A DNA stretch of 64,000 nt from the NCBI GenBank assembly GCA_001767855.1, contig MEMF01000001.1, positions 42,249-106,248 of the forward strand. Reading direction: 5' to 3'. The DNA is from Alphaproteobacteria bacterium RIFCSPHIGHO2_01_FULL_41_14. GTDB taxonomy: Bacteria > Pseudomonadota > Alphaproteobacteria > UBA7879 > UBA5542. Of this stretch, positions 33,541 to 42,339 are shown piece by piece. Below the pieces are notes generated by a model. The model ran no database searches, had not been told where the DNA came from, and worked only from the letters and a program-made list of their open reading frames with translations. The translations under genes were made by a program, and so were the position numbers. The first letter of the stretch is position 1; each line of letters opens with the position of its first letter.

Positions 33541-35031
33541 TTATTCCTTTGGTTTCATGGTGGGGAACGCAATCACATCTCTGATGCTGGGTGCATTGGT
33601 CAGAATCATAACCAATCGATCAATCCCAATGCCAAGGCCGCCTGTGGGGGGAAGGCCATGTTCAAGTGCAGTGACAAAGTCTGAGTCCATAAGGTGAGCT
33701 TCATCATCTCCCCCATCTCGTTCTGACATTTGGGCTTCAAAGCGTTGTCTTTGATCAATGGGATCCGTTAATTCTGAAAAGGCGTTCGCAATTTCCCACT
33801 TATTCATATAGCTCTCAAAGCGCTCGGTCAAACGAGGGTCTGTCCGATGAGCTTTGGCCAACGGTGAGATGTCGAGAGGGTGATCGATCACATGGATAGG
33901 CTGGACCAAAGAAGATTCTACTTTTTCGGCAAAAACGGCTTCCACCACTTTGCCCCAAGTGTCTTTGCCTTTGAGTGGAATGCCCCCTATTTTTTGGGCG
34001 GCGGTGCGGGCATCTTCCACTGTCTGGATTTTGGAAAAATCGACCCCCGTTTTTTCTGTCACCAAATCAACCATGGATTTGCGGGGCCAGGGAGAAGAAA
34101 GATCCAGTTCAATGCCGTCATAGATAACCTGAGTGGTGCCCAATACGGTTTGAGCGACGTATTGAATGAGCTCTTCGGTGAGATTCATCATGTCATGATA
34201 GTCGGCAAAGAGTTGATATATCTCAACGGAGGTGAATTCTGGATTGTGGCGGGGAGAAATCCCCTCATTGCGAAAGCAACGATTCATCTCAAAAATCTTA
34301 TCGGATAAGCCACCCACCATCAGCCTTTTCAAGTGCAGTTCGGGGGCGATGCGCAAATACATGGTCAGATCAAGGGCATTGTGATGCGTTGAGAAGGGTT
34401 TGGCTGCCGCCCCGCCGGGAATAAGATGCAGCATGGGGGTTTCCACTTCTAGGAACCCTTGAGCGGAAAGGTAGGTGCGGATTGCAGCGATGATACGACT
34501 TCTTTTTTGCAATCGATCCCGGCTCTCTTCATTCACAATCAAATCAATATATCTCTGACGGTATCGGGTTTCGATGTCGGTCAGACCATGATACTTTTCA
34601 GGGAGAGGCAGCAAAGCTTTAGAGAGCAATTCCAACGACTGCATGTTCACGGTAAGTTCGCCCCTTTTTGTGCGACGGATCACACCGGTGACACCGATCC
34701 AATCGCCAAGATCCAATAGAGAAAGAAGCGCCATTAACTCTTCTGGTAACTCTTTTAGAGACGAGAAGATTTGGAGAGACCCGGTTTCATCCTGGAGGTC
34801 GATGAACATGCCGCTGTTGCGAATGGATCGAATGCGTCCAGCGACTGAAACCCTATCTTCCGTGACGGATTCGTTCAGAAGATCTTTATATTTTTCTTGC
34901 AGCGCTATGGTTCTATGGGAACGAGAAAAATTATAGGGATATGGATTAATACCGCGACTTTTAAGGGTGTGGACCTTTTCAAGCCGGATATGTCTTAGTT
35001 CTTTTTCTGCACTGTGGGAAGAGTCACTCAT
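33541..35031 (-). CDS. lysS: Lysyl-tRNA synthetase, class II
   Basis: A 496-residue class II synthetase: N-terminal OB-fold anticodon domain (about 50-165, with VAGRIRSIRNSGMFIDLQD), motif 1 around LEVETPMLHLIPGGAAAKPF, motif 2 FEMNRCFRNEGISPRHNPEFT, and motif 3 GGLGIGIDRLVMILTN near the C-terminus. It charges tRNA-Lys. It is in the middle of a colinear run, 18 bases after grxD and three bases before arnT. Confidence 0.97.
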   Translation of the reverse strand: MSDSSHSAEKELRHIRLEKVHTLKSRGINPYPYNFSRSHRTIALQEKYKDLLNESVTEDRVSVAGRIRSIRNSGMFIDLQDETGSLQIFSSLKELPEELMALLSLLDLGDWIGVTGVIRRTKRGELTVNMQSLELLSKALLPLPEKYHGLTDIETRYRQRYIDLIVNEESRDRLQKRSRIIAAIRTYLSAQGFLEVETPMLHLIPGGAAAKPFSTHHNALDLTMYLRIAPELHLKRLMVGGLSDKIFEMNRCFRNEGISPRHNPEFTSVEIYQLFADYHDMMNLTEELIQYVAQTVLGTTQVIYDGIELDLSSPWPRKSMVDLVTEKTGVDFSKIQTVEDARTAAQKIGGIPLKGKDTWGKVVEAVFAEKVESSLVQPIHVIDHPLDISPLAKAHRTDPRLTERFESYMNKWEIANAFSELTDPIDQRQRFEAQMSERDGGDDEAHLMDSDFVTALEHGLPPTGGLGIGIDRLVMILTNAPSIRDVIAFPTMKPKE

Positions 35032-35048
35032 TTTTTACTTTTTGTTCC

Positions 35049-35357
35049 TTAATTTTTTATAAAAAGTTCCTGAAGCTCTCCTGATTCGAACATTTCTTTC
35101 ACAATATCGCATCCCCCAATGAATTGCCCCTTGACATAAAGTTGGGGAATGGTGGGCCAATCCGTAAAATCTTTAATCCCTTGGCGCAACGCAGGATCGG
35201 TTAATACATTCACATCTTTAAAAGGAACCTGGAGCTTTTTTAAAATTTGAACAACGGTGGACGAATATCCGCATAGGGGGATATTAGCGGTTCCTTTCAT
35301 GAAAAGAACAACGTTGTTCTCACTGAGGTCTTGTTTGATTTGGTCTATGGCACTCAT
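35049..35357 (-). CDS. grxD: Monothiol glutaredoxin (Grx4/GrxD)
   Basis: A 102-residue monothiol glutaredoxin that carries [2Fe-2S] clusters, often with BolA. The active site reads CGYS at 29-32 within [16 protein letters not shown] instead of the usual [23 protein letters not shown] is standard. It directly follows bolA (nine bases), matching the known physical partnership of Grx4 and BolA proteins. Confidence 0.95.
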   Translation of the reverse strand: MSAIDQIKQDLSENNVVLFMKGTANIPLCGYSSTVVQILKKLQVPFKDVNVLTDPALRQGIKDFTDWPTIPQLYVKGQFIGGCDIVKEMFESGELQELFIKN

Positions 35358-35366
35358 TTTATGTCT

Positions 35367-35603
35367 CTAATCGTTTTTCTCGATGGTTTTCAAGGAAAGG
35401 GCATGGATCACGTCTCCCACATATCCTTTCAAGGAGTTATACACCATTTGGTGTTGCTGTACACGGCTTTTTCCTTTGAAAGAGGTGGAAGTAATGGTGA
35501 GAGAGTAATAATTTCCATCTCCTTTGAGGTCATTTAAAACGATTTCATCCTGGGGAAAACTTTTGTCTAATAACGCTAAAATTTTTGTCCGATCAAATGA
35601 CAT
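35367..35603 (-). CDS. bolA: BolA family protein
   Basis: A 78-residue single-domain BolA protein, with the class-typical segment YSLTITSTSFKGKSRVQQHQMVYNSL containing the conserved histidine of the H-Q-M-V-Y block. BolA proteins form cluster-binding heterodimers with monothiol glutaredoxins; grxD is the next gene. It follows the S9 peptidase by 33 bases. Confidence 0.94.
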   Translation of the reverse strand: MSFDRTKILALLDKSFPQDEIVLNDLKGDGNYYSLTITSTSFKGKSRVQQHQMVYNSLKGYVGDVIHALSLKTIEKND

Positions 35604-35636
35604 CTCTCATCCCCAACGTGCTTATGTCCTTACCGC

Positions 35637-37643
35637 CTATCGATGGATAGCGCCTTCTTTAACCTGGATGGAGGATCCTTTAAAGTCATCTCCAATGGGT
35701 TCAAACTTGCCCCCCAGGCAGGCAGCGAGGAACTTTTCAGCCACTGCATAAAAAGAAATGCGGTTGTCAGGCTTTGCAAATCCGTGGCCTTCATCGGGGT
35801 ATAAAACGTAGGTGACTGGGATATTTCGTTTCCTCATGGCGTCCACAATTTGCTCTGATTCTGCTTGCGTAACACGAGGGTCATTGGCGCCTTGTGCGAT
35901 CAAGAGAGGCCTTTTTATTTTGTCAACGTGCGTCAGAGGAGATCTTTCCGCTAAAAGCTTTAACCCTTCCTCGGTTTTGGGATCTCCTGCTTTTTGAATA
36001 ATACTGGACAGGATTGGTTTCCAATAAGGAGGGAAGCTATTGAGAAGGGTAATGAGGTTAGACATCCCCACAATGTCAACGCCGCAGGCGAAAACGTCTG
36101 GGGTAAAAGTTAGCCCAACTAAGGTAGCATACCCGCCGTAGCTTCCCCCAAAAATAGCGATTTTATGAGGATCAGAAATCTTTTCTTTGATGAGCCACTG
36201 AACAGCATCAATGAGATCATCATGGGCTTTACGTCCCCATTCCTTATTGCCAGCGGTTACAAATTTTTTCCCAAATCCAGAAGATCCTCGATAATTGACA
36301 CTTAGAACAGCATAGCCTCTATTGGCCAACCATTGATGTTGTGAATCATATCCCCATGAGTCTCTTGATTCTGGTCCTCCATGAACTAACAAAATTGTGG
36401 GCAAGTTCTGGGCGGTTTTCAAGGATATGCCAGGGGGAAGGGTGAGGTAACTTACAAGTGTTAGCCCATCCCGCGATTTCAGCTCTAACGGAACCATGGG
36501 AGACAAAGCGAGCCCTTCCAAGCTTTTCCGATTGGAAAACAAGTAATCTGCCTTTTGATAGGTTCGATTGTAAAGGTAATAATAAACGGGACCATCATCT
36601 GAGAGACAGGCCACAATCCATTGGTTAAAATCAAGGGTAGTCCCGGCCAAAGTAGGGACAGTTCCTGGCCGAAGAGTTTCTAAATATTGGAAATCTTTTG
36701 CATAGGTCTTATCGAGAAATTCTTTTTCTGGTTTCATATAATTTTTCCCAAGCCAAAGAGGAACATTCTCCGTGGGGTGGAAAGCGGCACTTGAAAAATC
36801 GGTTTTTGTTGGGGTCGCAATAATTTTTGTCTTTTGGGTCTCTACATCAGATAGTGTCAAGACAGCTAAGTCTCTGCCTTTACTATCCAACCAATATATA
36901 TGAGACCCGTCTTTAGAAAAGCCCGCGGGGCTTGAGGTTGAGTTGTCTTCCGCATTGAAAGATCGATAAAGCTCCCATGTCCCCTTTTTCTGAATAAACC
37001 AATCCATGCCCCCTGTTTCCGTCATTTTACAGGCAAGACGCAAGGTCAAGTCATCGTCCACTTCAAAGCCAGCGAATTCATTGTTTTCGTAAATTTTTTT
37101 CTTCGTATCCGTTCGAAGATCCAACATATAAACATCATGGTATTCAGCGTTTCGATTGTTAAGGCCGATTAAAACCAAGTGGGGGTGTTTATAAGAGGTT
37201 CCCATAATCGTCACTCGCACCTTCTTTTCATCCGTCAAGGTAGTGATTTTTTTAGTGACAATGTCGACCTTGAAAAGGCGCCAGTTTTCATCCCCATCCC
37301 TATCCTGGATATAGAGAAGGTTTTGATTGTCATAGGCCCAACTATAGCCTTGAACGCCTCTGCCTGTATCGTGCGTCAAGAGGATCGCTTCTCCTGCAGG
37401 ATTCAAGGGTTGGAGCCATAAATTTAAGACATTTTTGTAGGGGGCAATATAGGTCAGATAGTTGCCGTCTGGGCTAATACGAACTTGCGTCCTGTCGGGG
37501 TTACCAAACAATACTTTTCTGGGGATGAGTGTGGATTGAGTCTTCATAAAAAATCCTTTCTGGAAGCAAAAAATAACCCCCATAGACGTTATTATAAGAA
37601 GGACAATTTTTAAAAATCGTCCCCCAAAGTTTAAAGAAATCAT
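35637..37643 (-). CDS. S9 family prolyl oligopeptidase-type peptidase
   Basis: A 668-residue serine peptidase: a beta-propeller domain (about 40-390) and an alpha/beta-hydrolase domain (about 400-650). The catalytic triad is Ser501 in FGGSYGGYA, Asp588 in GANDPR and His620 in DEGHGF. Family enzymes trim dipeptides or peptides, especially after proline or acylated residues. A hydrophobic stretch at 9-26 may export or anchor it; an alternative start at Met33 would remove it. The ATG at 37643 overlaps the tpiA stop by one base (TAATG), which supports the longer form by coupling. Confidence 0.9.
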   Translation of the reverse strand: MISLNFGGRFLKIVLLIITSMGVIFCFQKGFFMKTQSTLIPRKVLFGNPDRTQVRISPDGNYLTYIAPYKNVLNLWLQPLNPAGEAILLTHDTGRGVQGYSWAYDNQNLLYIQDRDGDENWRLFKVDIVTKKITTLTDEKKVRVTIMGTSYKHPHLVLIGLNNRNAEYHDVYMLDLRTDTKKKIYENNEFAGFEVDDDLTLRLACKMTETGGMDWFIQKKGTWELYRSFNAEDNSTSSPAGFSKDGSHIYWLDSKGRDLAVLTLSDVETQKTKIIATPTKTDFSSAAFHPTENVPLWLGKNYMKPEKEFLDKTYAKDFQYLETLRPGTVPTLAGTTLDFNQWIVACLSDDGPVYYYLYNRTYQKADYLFSNRKSLEGLALSPMVPLELKSRDGLTLVSYLTLPPGISLKTAQNLPTILLVHGGPESRDSWGYDSQHQWLANRGYAVLSVNYRGSSGFGKKFVTAGNKEWGRKAHDDLIDAVQWLIKEKISDPHKIAIFGGSYGGYATLVGLTFTPDVFACGVDIVGMSNLITLLNSFPPYWKPILSSIIQKAGDPKTEEGLKLLAERSPLTHVDKIKRPLLIAQGANDPRVTQAESEQIVDAMRKRNIPVTYVLYPDEGHGFAKPDNRISFYAVAEKFLAACLGGKFEPIGDDFKGSSIQVKEGAIHR

Positions 37644-38356
37644 TAAGACGCCTCTTCGAGGATCGTCTTAAATTTTTCAAGATCCAGCGAGGCCCCTCCC
37701 ACCAGTAGCCCATCCACCATAGATAGAGACAAAACTTCCTTTGTGTTGTCTGGAGTTACCGATCCGCCGTACAAGACCGGTTTTGGTGTTCTAAAATATT
37801 GTTTGATGATGGTGTGGAGCCGGCTGATCTCCTCTAAAGGTGGTGTTTGTCCTGTGCCAATAGCCCATATAGGTTCATAGGCGATACAAAAAGGAAAATC
37901 CTTACGGGGGGTAGACTCTTTGATTTGTCGTTCGAGGACGGCAGCGGTTTGTCCTGTTGCGTGTTCTTCAGCGGTCTCTCCCACACAGATGATGGGTAAA
38001 AGACCATTCTCTGCCGCAGCTTCAGCTTTTTTCTGAATGATGGCAGATGTTTCTTGATGTTCTTGGCGCCGCTCCGAGTGCCCAAGAATCACAGCAGTGC
38101 ATCCGCATTCTCTAAGCATGGACGCGCTAATGTCTCCCGTATAAGGCCCACTTTGTTGAGAGGAACAGTCTTGAGCCCCCAAATAAAAAGGAGTAGGATC
38201 TAGGACTTGTTGGGCAGCTTGAATGAGCGTATACGGAGGGGCAATAATCACGGTGAGCGAGGAAGGGATAGGTATTTTGGAAAGGCTCGTTAAAAAAGGG
38301 AGGTCTAAAGCAGAACCCTTGTTCATTTTCCAATTAGCAATAATAAACTTTTCCAT
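37643..38356 (-). CDS. tpiA: Triosephosphate isomerase
   Basis: A 237-residue TIM barrel that interconverts dihydroxyacetone phosphate and glyceraldehyde-3-phosphate. Catalytic Lys10 (NWKMN), His93 (LGHSERR) and Glu161 (AYEPIWAIGTG) are all present, and GGSV and the end-loop GLLVGGASL bind phosphate. It is the first gene of the long minus-strand run that ends with the arn genes, and it diverges from ppiD. Confidence 0.97.
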   Translation of the reverse strand: MEKFIIANWKMNKGSALDLPFLTSLSKIPIPSSLTVIIAPPYTLIQAAQQVLDPTPFYLGAQDCSSQQSGPYTGDISASMLRECGCTAVILGHSERRQEHQETSAIIQKKAEAAAENGLLPIICVGETAEEHATGQTAAVLERQIKESTPRKDFPFCIAYEPIWAIGTGQTPPLEEISRLHTIIKQYFRTPKPVLYGGSVTPDNTKEVLSLSMVDGLLVGGASLDLEKFKTILEEAS

Positions 38357-38440
38357 AGCGGATGTGATTTTAGTATGATATTGAATTCAAAGCAAACATA
38401 TGCCACAAAAAAAAGCATAAATCTATTTTAAAGGTTAGAA

Positions 38441-40276
38441 ATGTTAAAGTTTTTAAGAGATCACGCAAACTCTTGGATCATGAAAGTTTTGTTGGGAATC
38501 CTGATTCTCAGTTTTGGTCTTTTTTGGGGAATATCCGAATTTTTCCGAGGAACGGATAAATCGAATATCGTTGCCCGTGTGGGTAAATTAGAGATTTCTA
38601 AACAGGCTTTGACGCATTCAGTCCAGGAAGAATTAGGCAAACTTAATAAAGAACTAAAGGGGAAAAACGTTTCTTTTTCACAAGCGTTACAACTGGGGCT
38701 GGTGGCTCAAAACCTAAGTCGTATGGTGAACGAGATTGTCCTTGATATGTTTATAAAGGGTATTAAGCTTTCCGTGGGCGACCAAACAATTGCCAGCTTG
38801 ATTCAGGCAGATCCTTTATTTCAAGATGCTCAAGGAAATTTCGATAGGGAAAAATTCAAAGGCATCTTGCAGATGAATGGCTTAAGCGAAAAATCTTTTT
38901 TTGCGAACAGGCGTCGGGCTCTTTCCCAGATGCATCTTTTGACAGCCATCTCTGTGGGAAATTATGCCCCTGCTGCTTTGTCTTATCCTGTTTTTCAGGC
39001 CATCACTCAAAAATTTTCTTTCCGTATTGCGACTATCTTCGGGGACAAAATTCAAATTAAATATACGGAAGACACTCTCAGAAAGTTTTATAACGATCAT
39101 CCTCACCTGTTTAGGATTCCAGAGTATCGCCAGTTCAAATTAATTTTATTGGATCCGGGCAAAATTGCTGCCCGCCTTTCTGTTTCAGACAGTGATGTTC
39201 AGCGAGTTTATAATGAGCAAAAAGAAACCTATGTCAGCCCCGAGACACGTTCTTTTTCTGTTGTGGTGTGTAAGGATCAAGACGAAGCCAAAAAACTTAA
39301 ACAACAACTCCAGTCTGGTTCGTTAGAGGATAAAACCCGTCAGAAAGACTATGGCGCCATTGGAGAGGCGAATCTGGATAAGTCCCTTGCCGAAGTTGTG
39401 TTCAAACTAAACAAGAATCAAGTGAGCGAGCCTTTCGAGTGGCGCAAGCAGATCATTCTGGTGAAAGTCAACGGTATTACGCCGCGCACCACATCGTCTC
39501 TCAGTGAGGTGCGTCCCCAGATTCTGGAAGACTTAAAACACCAGAAGGCTGTGGATGAAGTGTCAAAAATAGCAGAGAAGATAGAAGAGGGCACAAATCA
39601 GGGGCTTTCTTTAAAGGAGATTGCAACAAAACACCACTTGGAAGCTCAAGAGGGCCAGATTGATGTCTCAGGACGTTTGATTGGGAACGAGTCCGTTAGT
39701 CTTGTCCCCGATATTGTAAAAGATATTTTTGCGCTTTCGGAGGGGACAGAGACTCAGCTGACAGAGTTGCCTGACGAAGTTTCTTATATCGTTTCGGTCG
39801 CTAAGATTTTCCCGGCTCATCTCGAGAGTTTTGAGAAGGCGCGCGATCAGGTTATCAAGAAATTTATCCAAGAAAAAAGACAAATGGAAATGAAGAAGAT
39901 CGCTGACATGGTCAAGCAGAAAATGCAAAAGGGCGAGACCCTACAACATCCAGCCGTTTCTTTTAGGGAGACCCCAAAAATCTCAATTTCCGAAGAAGCG
40001 CAAAAAATAAAGGTGCCACTCCCCGTTCTTCAGCGGGGGTTCTCTCTGGCAAAAGGACAGCCGGACATTGTGGCGAATCATAATTCGCTTTTTGTCATTA
40101 TGCCTTTATCCATTGAGACGTTGCCCGTTGCAAAGAACCTGGGCCTTTACAAGGCTTATAAAGTAGATCTTGGTAAGTCTGTGTTGCAAAGCCTGTATGG
40201 GGGATTCATGGAAGCTTTGAAAAAAGAATATAAAGTTGAGATCTATCCGGATACGGTTGCAAATTTAAAAGATTAA
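38441..40276 (+). CDS. ppiD: Periplasmic PpiD-like folding factor (SurA N-terminal domain)
   Basis: A 611-residue protein with the PpiD opening MLKFLRDHANSWIMKVLLGI, one membrane helix (about 12-32), a SurA_N-like chaperone domain (about 35-170) and a parvulin-like region around 265-360. PpiD is anchored in the inner membrane near the Sec translocon and helps periplasmic protein folding. The parvulin part looks degenerate, as is common in PpiD, so isomerase activity is uncertain. It diverges from tpiA. Confidence 0.88.
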   Translation: MLKFLRDHANSWIMKVLLGILILSFGLFWGISEFFRGTDKSNIVARVGKLEISKQALTHSVQEELGKLNKELKGKNVSFSQALQLGLVAQNLSRMVNEIVLDMFIKGIKLSVGDQTIASLIQADPLFQDAQGNFDREKFKGILQMNGLSEKSFFANRRRALSQMHLLTAISVGNYAPAALSYPVFQAITQKFSFRIATIFGDKIQIKYTEDTLRKFYNDHPHLFRIPEYRQFKLILLDPGKIAARLSVSDSDVQRVYNEQKETYVSPETRSFSVVVCKDQDEAKKLKQQLQSGSLEDKTRQKDYGAIGEANLDKSLAEVVFKLNKNQVSEPFEWRKQIILVKVNGITPRTTSSLSEVRPQILEDLKHQKAVDEVSKIAEKIEEGTNQGLSLKEIATKHHLEAQEGQIDVSGRLIGNESVSLVPDIVKDIFALSEGTETQLTELPDEVSYIVSVAKIFPAHLESFEKARDQVIKKFIQEKRQMEMKKIADMVKQKMQKGETLQHPAVSFRETPKISISEEAQKIKVPLPVLQRGFSLAKGQPDIVANHNSLFVIMPLSIETLPVAKNLGLYKAYKVDLGKSVLQSLYGGFMEALKKEYKVEIYPDTVANLKD

Positions 40277-40361
40277 CATCTGACAGTTTTTCAAAAAAAG
40301 AACAACCCCCCCCTCTTTGAGAATTCTCTCAGGGCGTGGTAAGTGTAAGATGACAAATGTA

Positions 40362-40390
40362 TTGACTGTTTTATTTTCATCAAATAAAGT
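40362..40390 (+). promoter_or_regulatory. Candidate promoter of the cysteine-rich secreted protein
   Basis: TTGACT (40362-40367), 17-base spacer and TAAAGT (40385-40390), 31 bases before the start codon at 40422, followed by a strong AGGAGG-like ribosome binding site. The good -35 box and strong ribosome binding site suggest the small exported protein is made from its own transcript rather than from ppiD read-through. Confidence 0.5.
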
Positions 40391-40421
40391 GTATCCTTGT
40401 AGGTAATAGGAGGCTTTTATA

Positions 40422-40844
40422 ATGAAAAAATGTTATCTATCCTTATTTTTATTTACCGCTTCGGTATCTCTTGTTGCATCTGCAGCTCTTAGGGGACGGA
40501 CGAAAAGTTTAAATCCCTCAGAATTAGCTTGTGCAACTCCTGCGGGATTTAAGAGAGTACGGGAGGCAAGGGAGGATACCTTGGACTGTCATCGCGCGTT
40601 TTGCTGGCATAATTGTCATACTTTTGACGAAGTAACCCAAAATTCCAATTGTTCCATGTGTACCCCATTCCATCTTCAGATAGAGGATAGCGAAACCGAT
40701 GGGAATAAAAAATTGCAGTTTACGAGATGGTCTAAGCGCGTATTCTATTGGACAAACTACACTCAAAATCCGGAAGATAACGAGCAAGTTTACAGGCGAA
40801 GACGGATGTTGCAAAAGGCTATAGCGCGAGAAAGAGCTTATTAA
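40422..40844 (+). CDS. Cysteine-rich secreted protein of unknown function
   Basis: A 140-residue protein with a clear Sec signal peptide (MKKCYLSLFLFTASVSLVASA, cleavage near residue 21-22). The mature part holds six cysteines at 37, 56, 61, 65, 77 and 80 (spacing 18-4-3-11-2), enough for three disulfides or a metal site, with HRAFCWHNCH and NSNCSMC as the densest pieces. The last 40 residues are strongly basic (YRRRRMLQKAIARER). No family is recognised. It lies between ppiD and clpX and could be a periplasmic protein or a host-directed effector; nothing decides this. Confidence 0.65.
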   Translation: MKKCYLSLFLFTASVSLVASAALRGRTKSLNPSELACATPAGFKRVREAREDTLDCHRAFCWHNCHTFDEVTQNSNCSMCTPFHLQIEDSETDGNKKLQFTRWSKRVFYWTNYTQNPEDNEQVYRRRRMLQKAIARERAY

Positions 40845-40939
40845 GTTAAAGAATAGGGGATCTCATTCGGGGTCCATGATATGTACATCATTCCGTTCTT
40901 AGTTTTAAAATGTCGGGGAACAAGCTTTTCGACTTAACT

Positions 40940-40948
40940 TGCTATAAT
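40940..40948 (+). promoter_or_regulatory. Candidate extended -10 promoter of clpX-lon
   Basis: TGC followed by a perfect TATAAT (40943-40948) about 100 bases before the clpX start. An extended -10 with the TG motif compensates for the lack of a good -35 box upstream. The 202-base spacer before clpX holds no other gene, so this is the best candidate start for the clpX-lon transcript. Confidence 0.5.
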
Positions 40949-41046
40949 CCTGTTTTAATGCTACATCATAGTATGTTTGCCTTTAATTTGGGCATACGGT
41001 TGGCTGCTTTAAGCCATGATTTTTTTTGGTATTAATAGGATAGTGG

Positions 41047-42315
41047 ATGTCGGACAAAAATTCCTTTTCTGATGATAAGAAGTCTCTGAATTGTTCTTTT
41101 TGTGGAAAGAGTCAGCATGAGGTTAAAAAACTGATTGCGGGGCCTTCAGTCTTTATTTGTAACGAGTGTGTTGATCTTTGCTCTGATATCGTGGAAGAAG
41201 AAGAGAAAACAGGCCTCTTTTCAGATACAAGCACCATTCCTTCCCCCTCTTATATTTGTGGGATCTTGGATGATTATGTCATCGGGCAACAGCAAGCCAA
41301 AAAGATTTTATCGGTGGCCGTGCATAACCACTATAAGCGGTTATCCCACGGGATGAATTCCAAGGACGGGCTTGAGCTTCAAAAATCAAATATTTTGGTG
41401 ATCGGGCCCACGGGAACGGGCAAAACGTTGCTGGCCCAAACCCTCGCGCGTATCTTGAATGTTCCCTTTGCCATGGCTGATGCCACCACGCTGACAGAAG
41501 CTGGATATGTGGGCGAAGACGTCGAGAATATCATCTTAAAACTTTTGCAAGCTGCTGATTATGATGTGGAAAAAGCACAACGGGGTATTATTTACATCGA
41601 TGAAGTGGATAAGATTAGCCGCAAGTCAGAAAACCCGTCTATCACACGCGATGTATCAGGGGAAGGCGTACAACAAGCTCTCTTGAAAATGATGGAAGGC
41701 ACGTTGGCCTCAGTCCCTCCTCAGGGGGGACGTAAACATCCTCAACAGGATTTTCTGCAAGTTGACACCACCAATATCCTCTTCATTTGCGGGGGGGCCT
41801 TTGCGGGGCTGGATAAGATCATTGAAGCGAGAGGAGATTCTTCCTCCATCGGATTTGGCGCACAGGTAAAGACGGTTCAAACAGGAAAGTCCTCAGAGCT
41901 TTTGAAAAAAGTTGAGCCAGACGATCTGACCAAGTATGGGTTGATCCCTGAGTTTGTGGGTCGGTTGCCCGTTTTAGCTACCCTTGAAGAGTTGGATATG
42001 GATGCATTGATCAGGATTCTAACAGAACCCAAAAATGCCCTCATCAAGCAGTACCAGGCTTTGTTTGAAATGGAAGATGTGGATCTTCAGTTCACGGATG
42101 AAGCCCTCAAAATGATTGCCAAAAAAGCTCTTCTGAGAAAGACGGGTGCGCGCGGACTGAGGTCTATTTTAGAATCTCTATTGTTAGACTCCATGTTTGA
42201 GCTGCCCGATTCATCGGGGGAAGAAAAGCTTGTGATTACGAAAGAGATGGTCGATAATAACATCGTTCCCAGGCTTCGACAAAAAGAAAACACCCCCAAA
42301 AAACAAGAAGCATAG
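41047..42315 (+). CDS. clpX: ATP-dependent Clp protease ATP-binding subunit ClpX
   Basis: A 422-residue AAA+ unfoldase. The N-terminal zinc-binding domain has Cys16, Cys19, Cys38 and Cys41 (NCSFCGKS and ICNECV). The AAA core has [19 protein letters not shown], the pore loop GYVGEDVE and [11 protein letters not shown]. It delivers tagged proteins to ClpP. The usual partner gene clpP does not precede it; lon follows after 24 bases. The weak Shine-Dalgarno is TAGGAT. Confidence 0.97.
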   Translation: MSDKNSFSDDKKSLNCSFCGKSQHEVKKLIAGPSVFICNECVDLCSDIVEEEEKTGLFSDTSTIPSPSYICGILDDYVIGQQQAKKILSVAVHNHYKRLSHGMNSKDGLELQKSNILVIGPTGTGKTLLAQTLARILNVPFAMADATTLTEAGYVGEDVENIILKLLQAADYDVEKAQRGIIYIDEVDKISRKSENPSITRDVSGEGVQQALLKMMEGTLASVPPQGGRKHPQQDFLQVDTTNILFICGGAFAGLDKIIEARGDSSSIGFGAQVKTVQTGKSSELLKKVEPDDLTKYGLIPEFVGRLPVLATLEELDMDALIRILTEPKNALIKQYQALFEMEDVDLQFTDEALKMIAKKALLRKTGARGLRSILESLLLDSMFELPDSSGEEKLVITKEMVDNNIVPRLRQKENTPKKQEA

Positions 42316-42339
42316 CCTGACATAAAGGGTTAGTTATAC

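Noticed and set aside
40318-40331. TGAGA-ATTC-TCTCA inverted repeat after ppiD
   Set aside because: Short stem with no T-run; could be chance.
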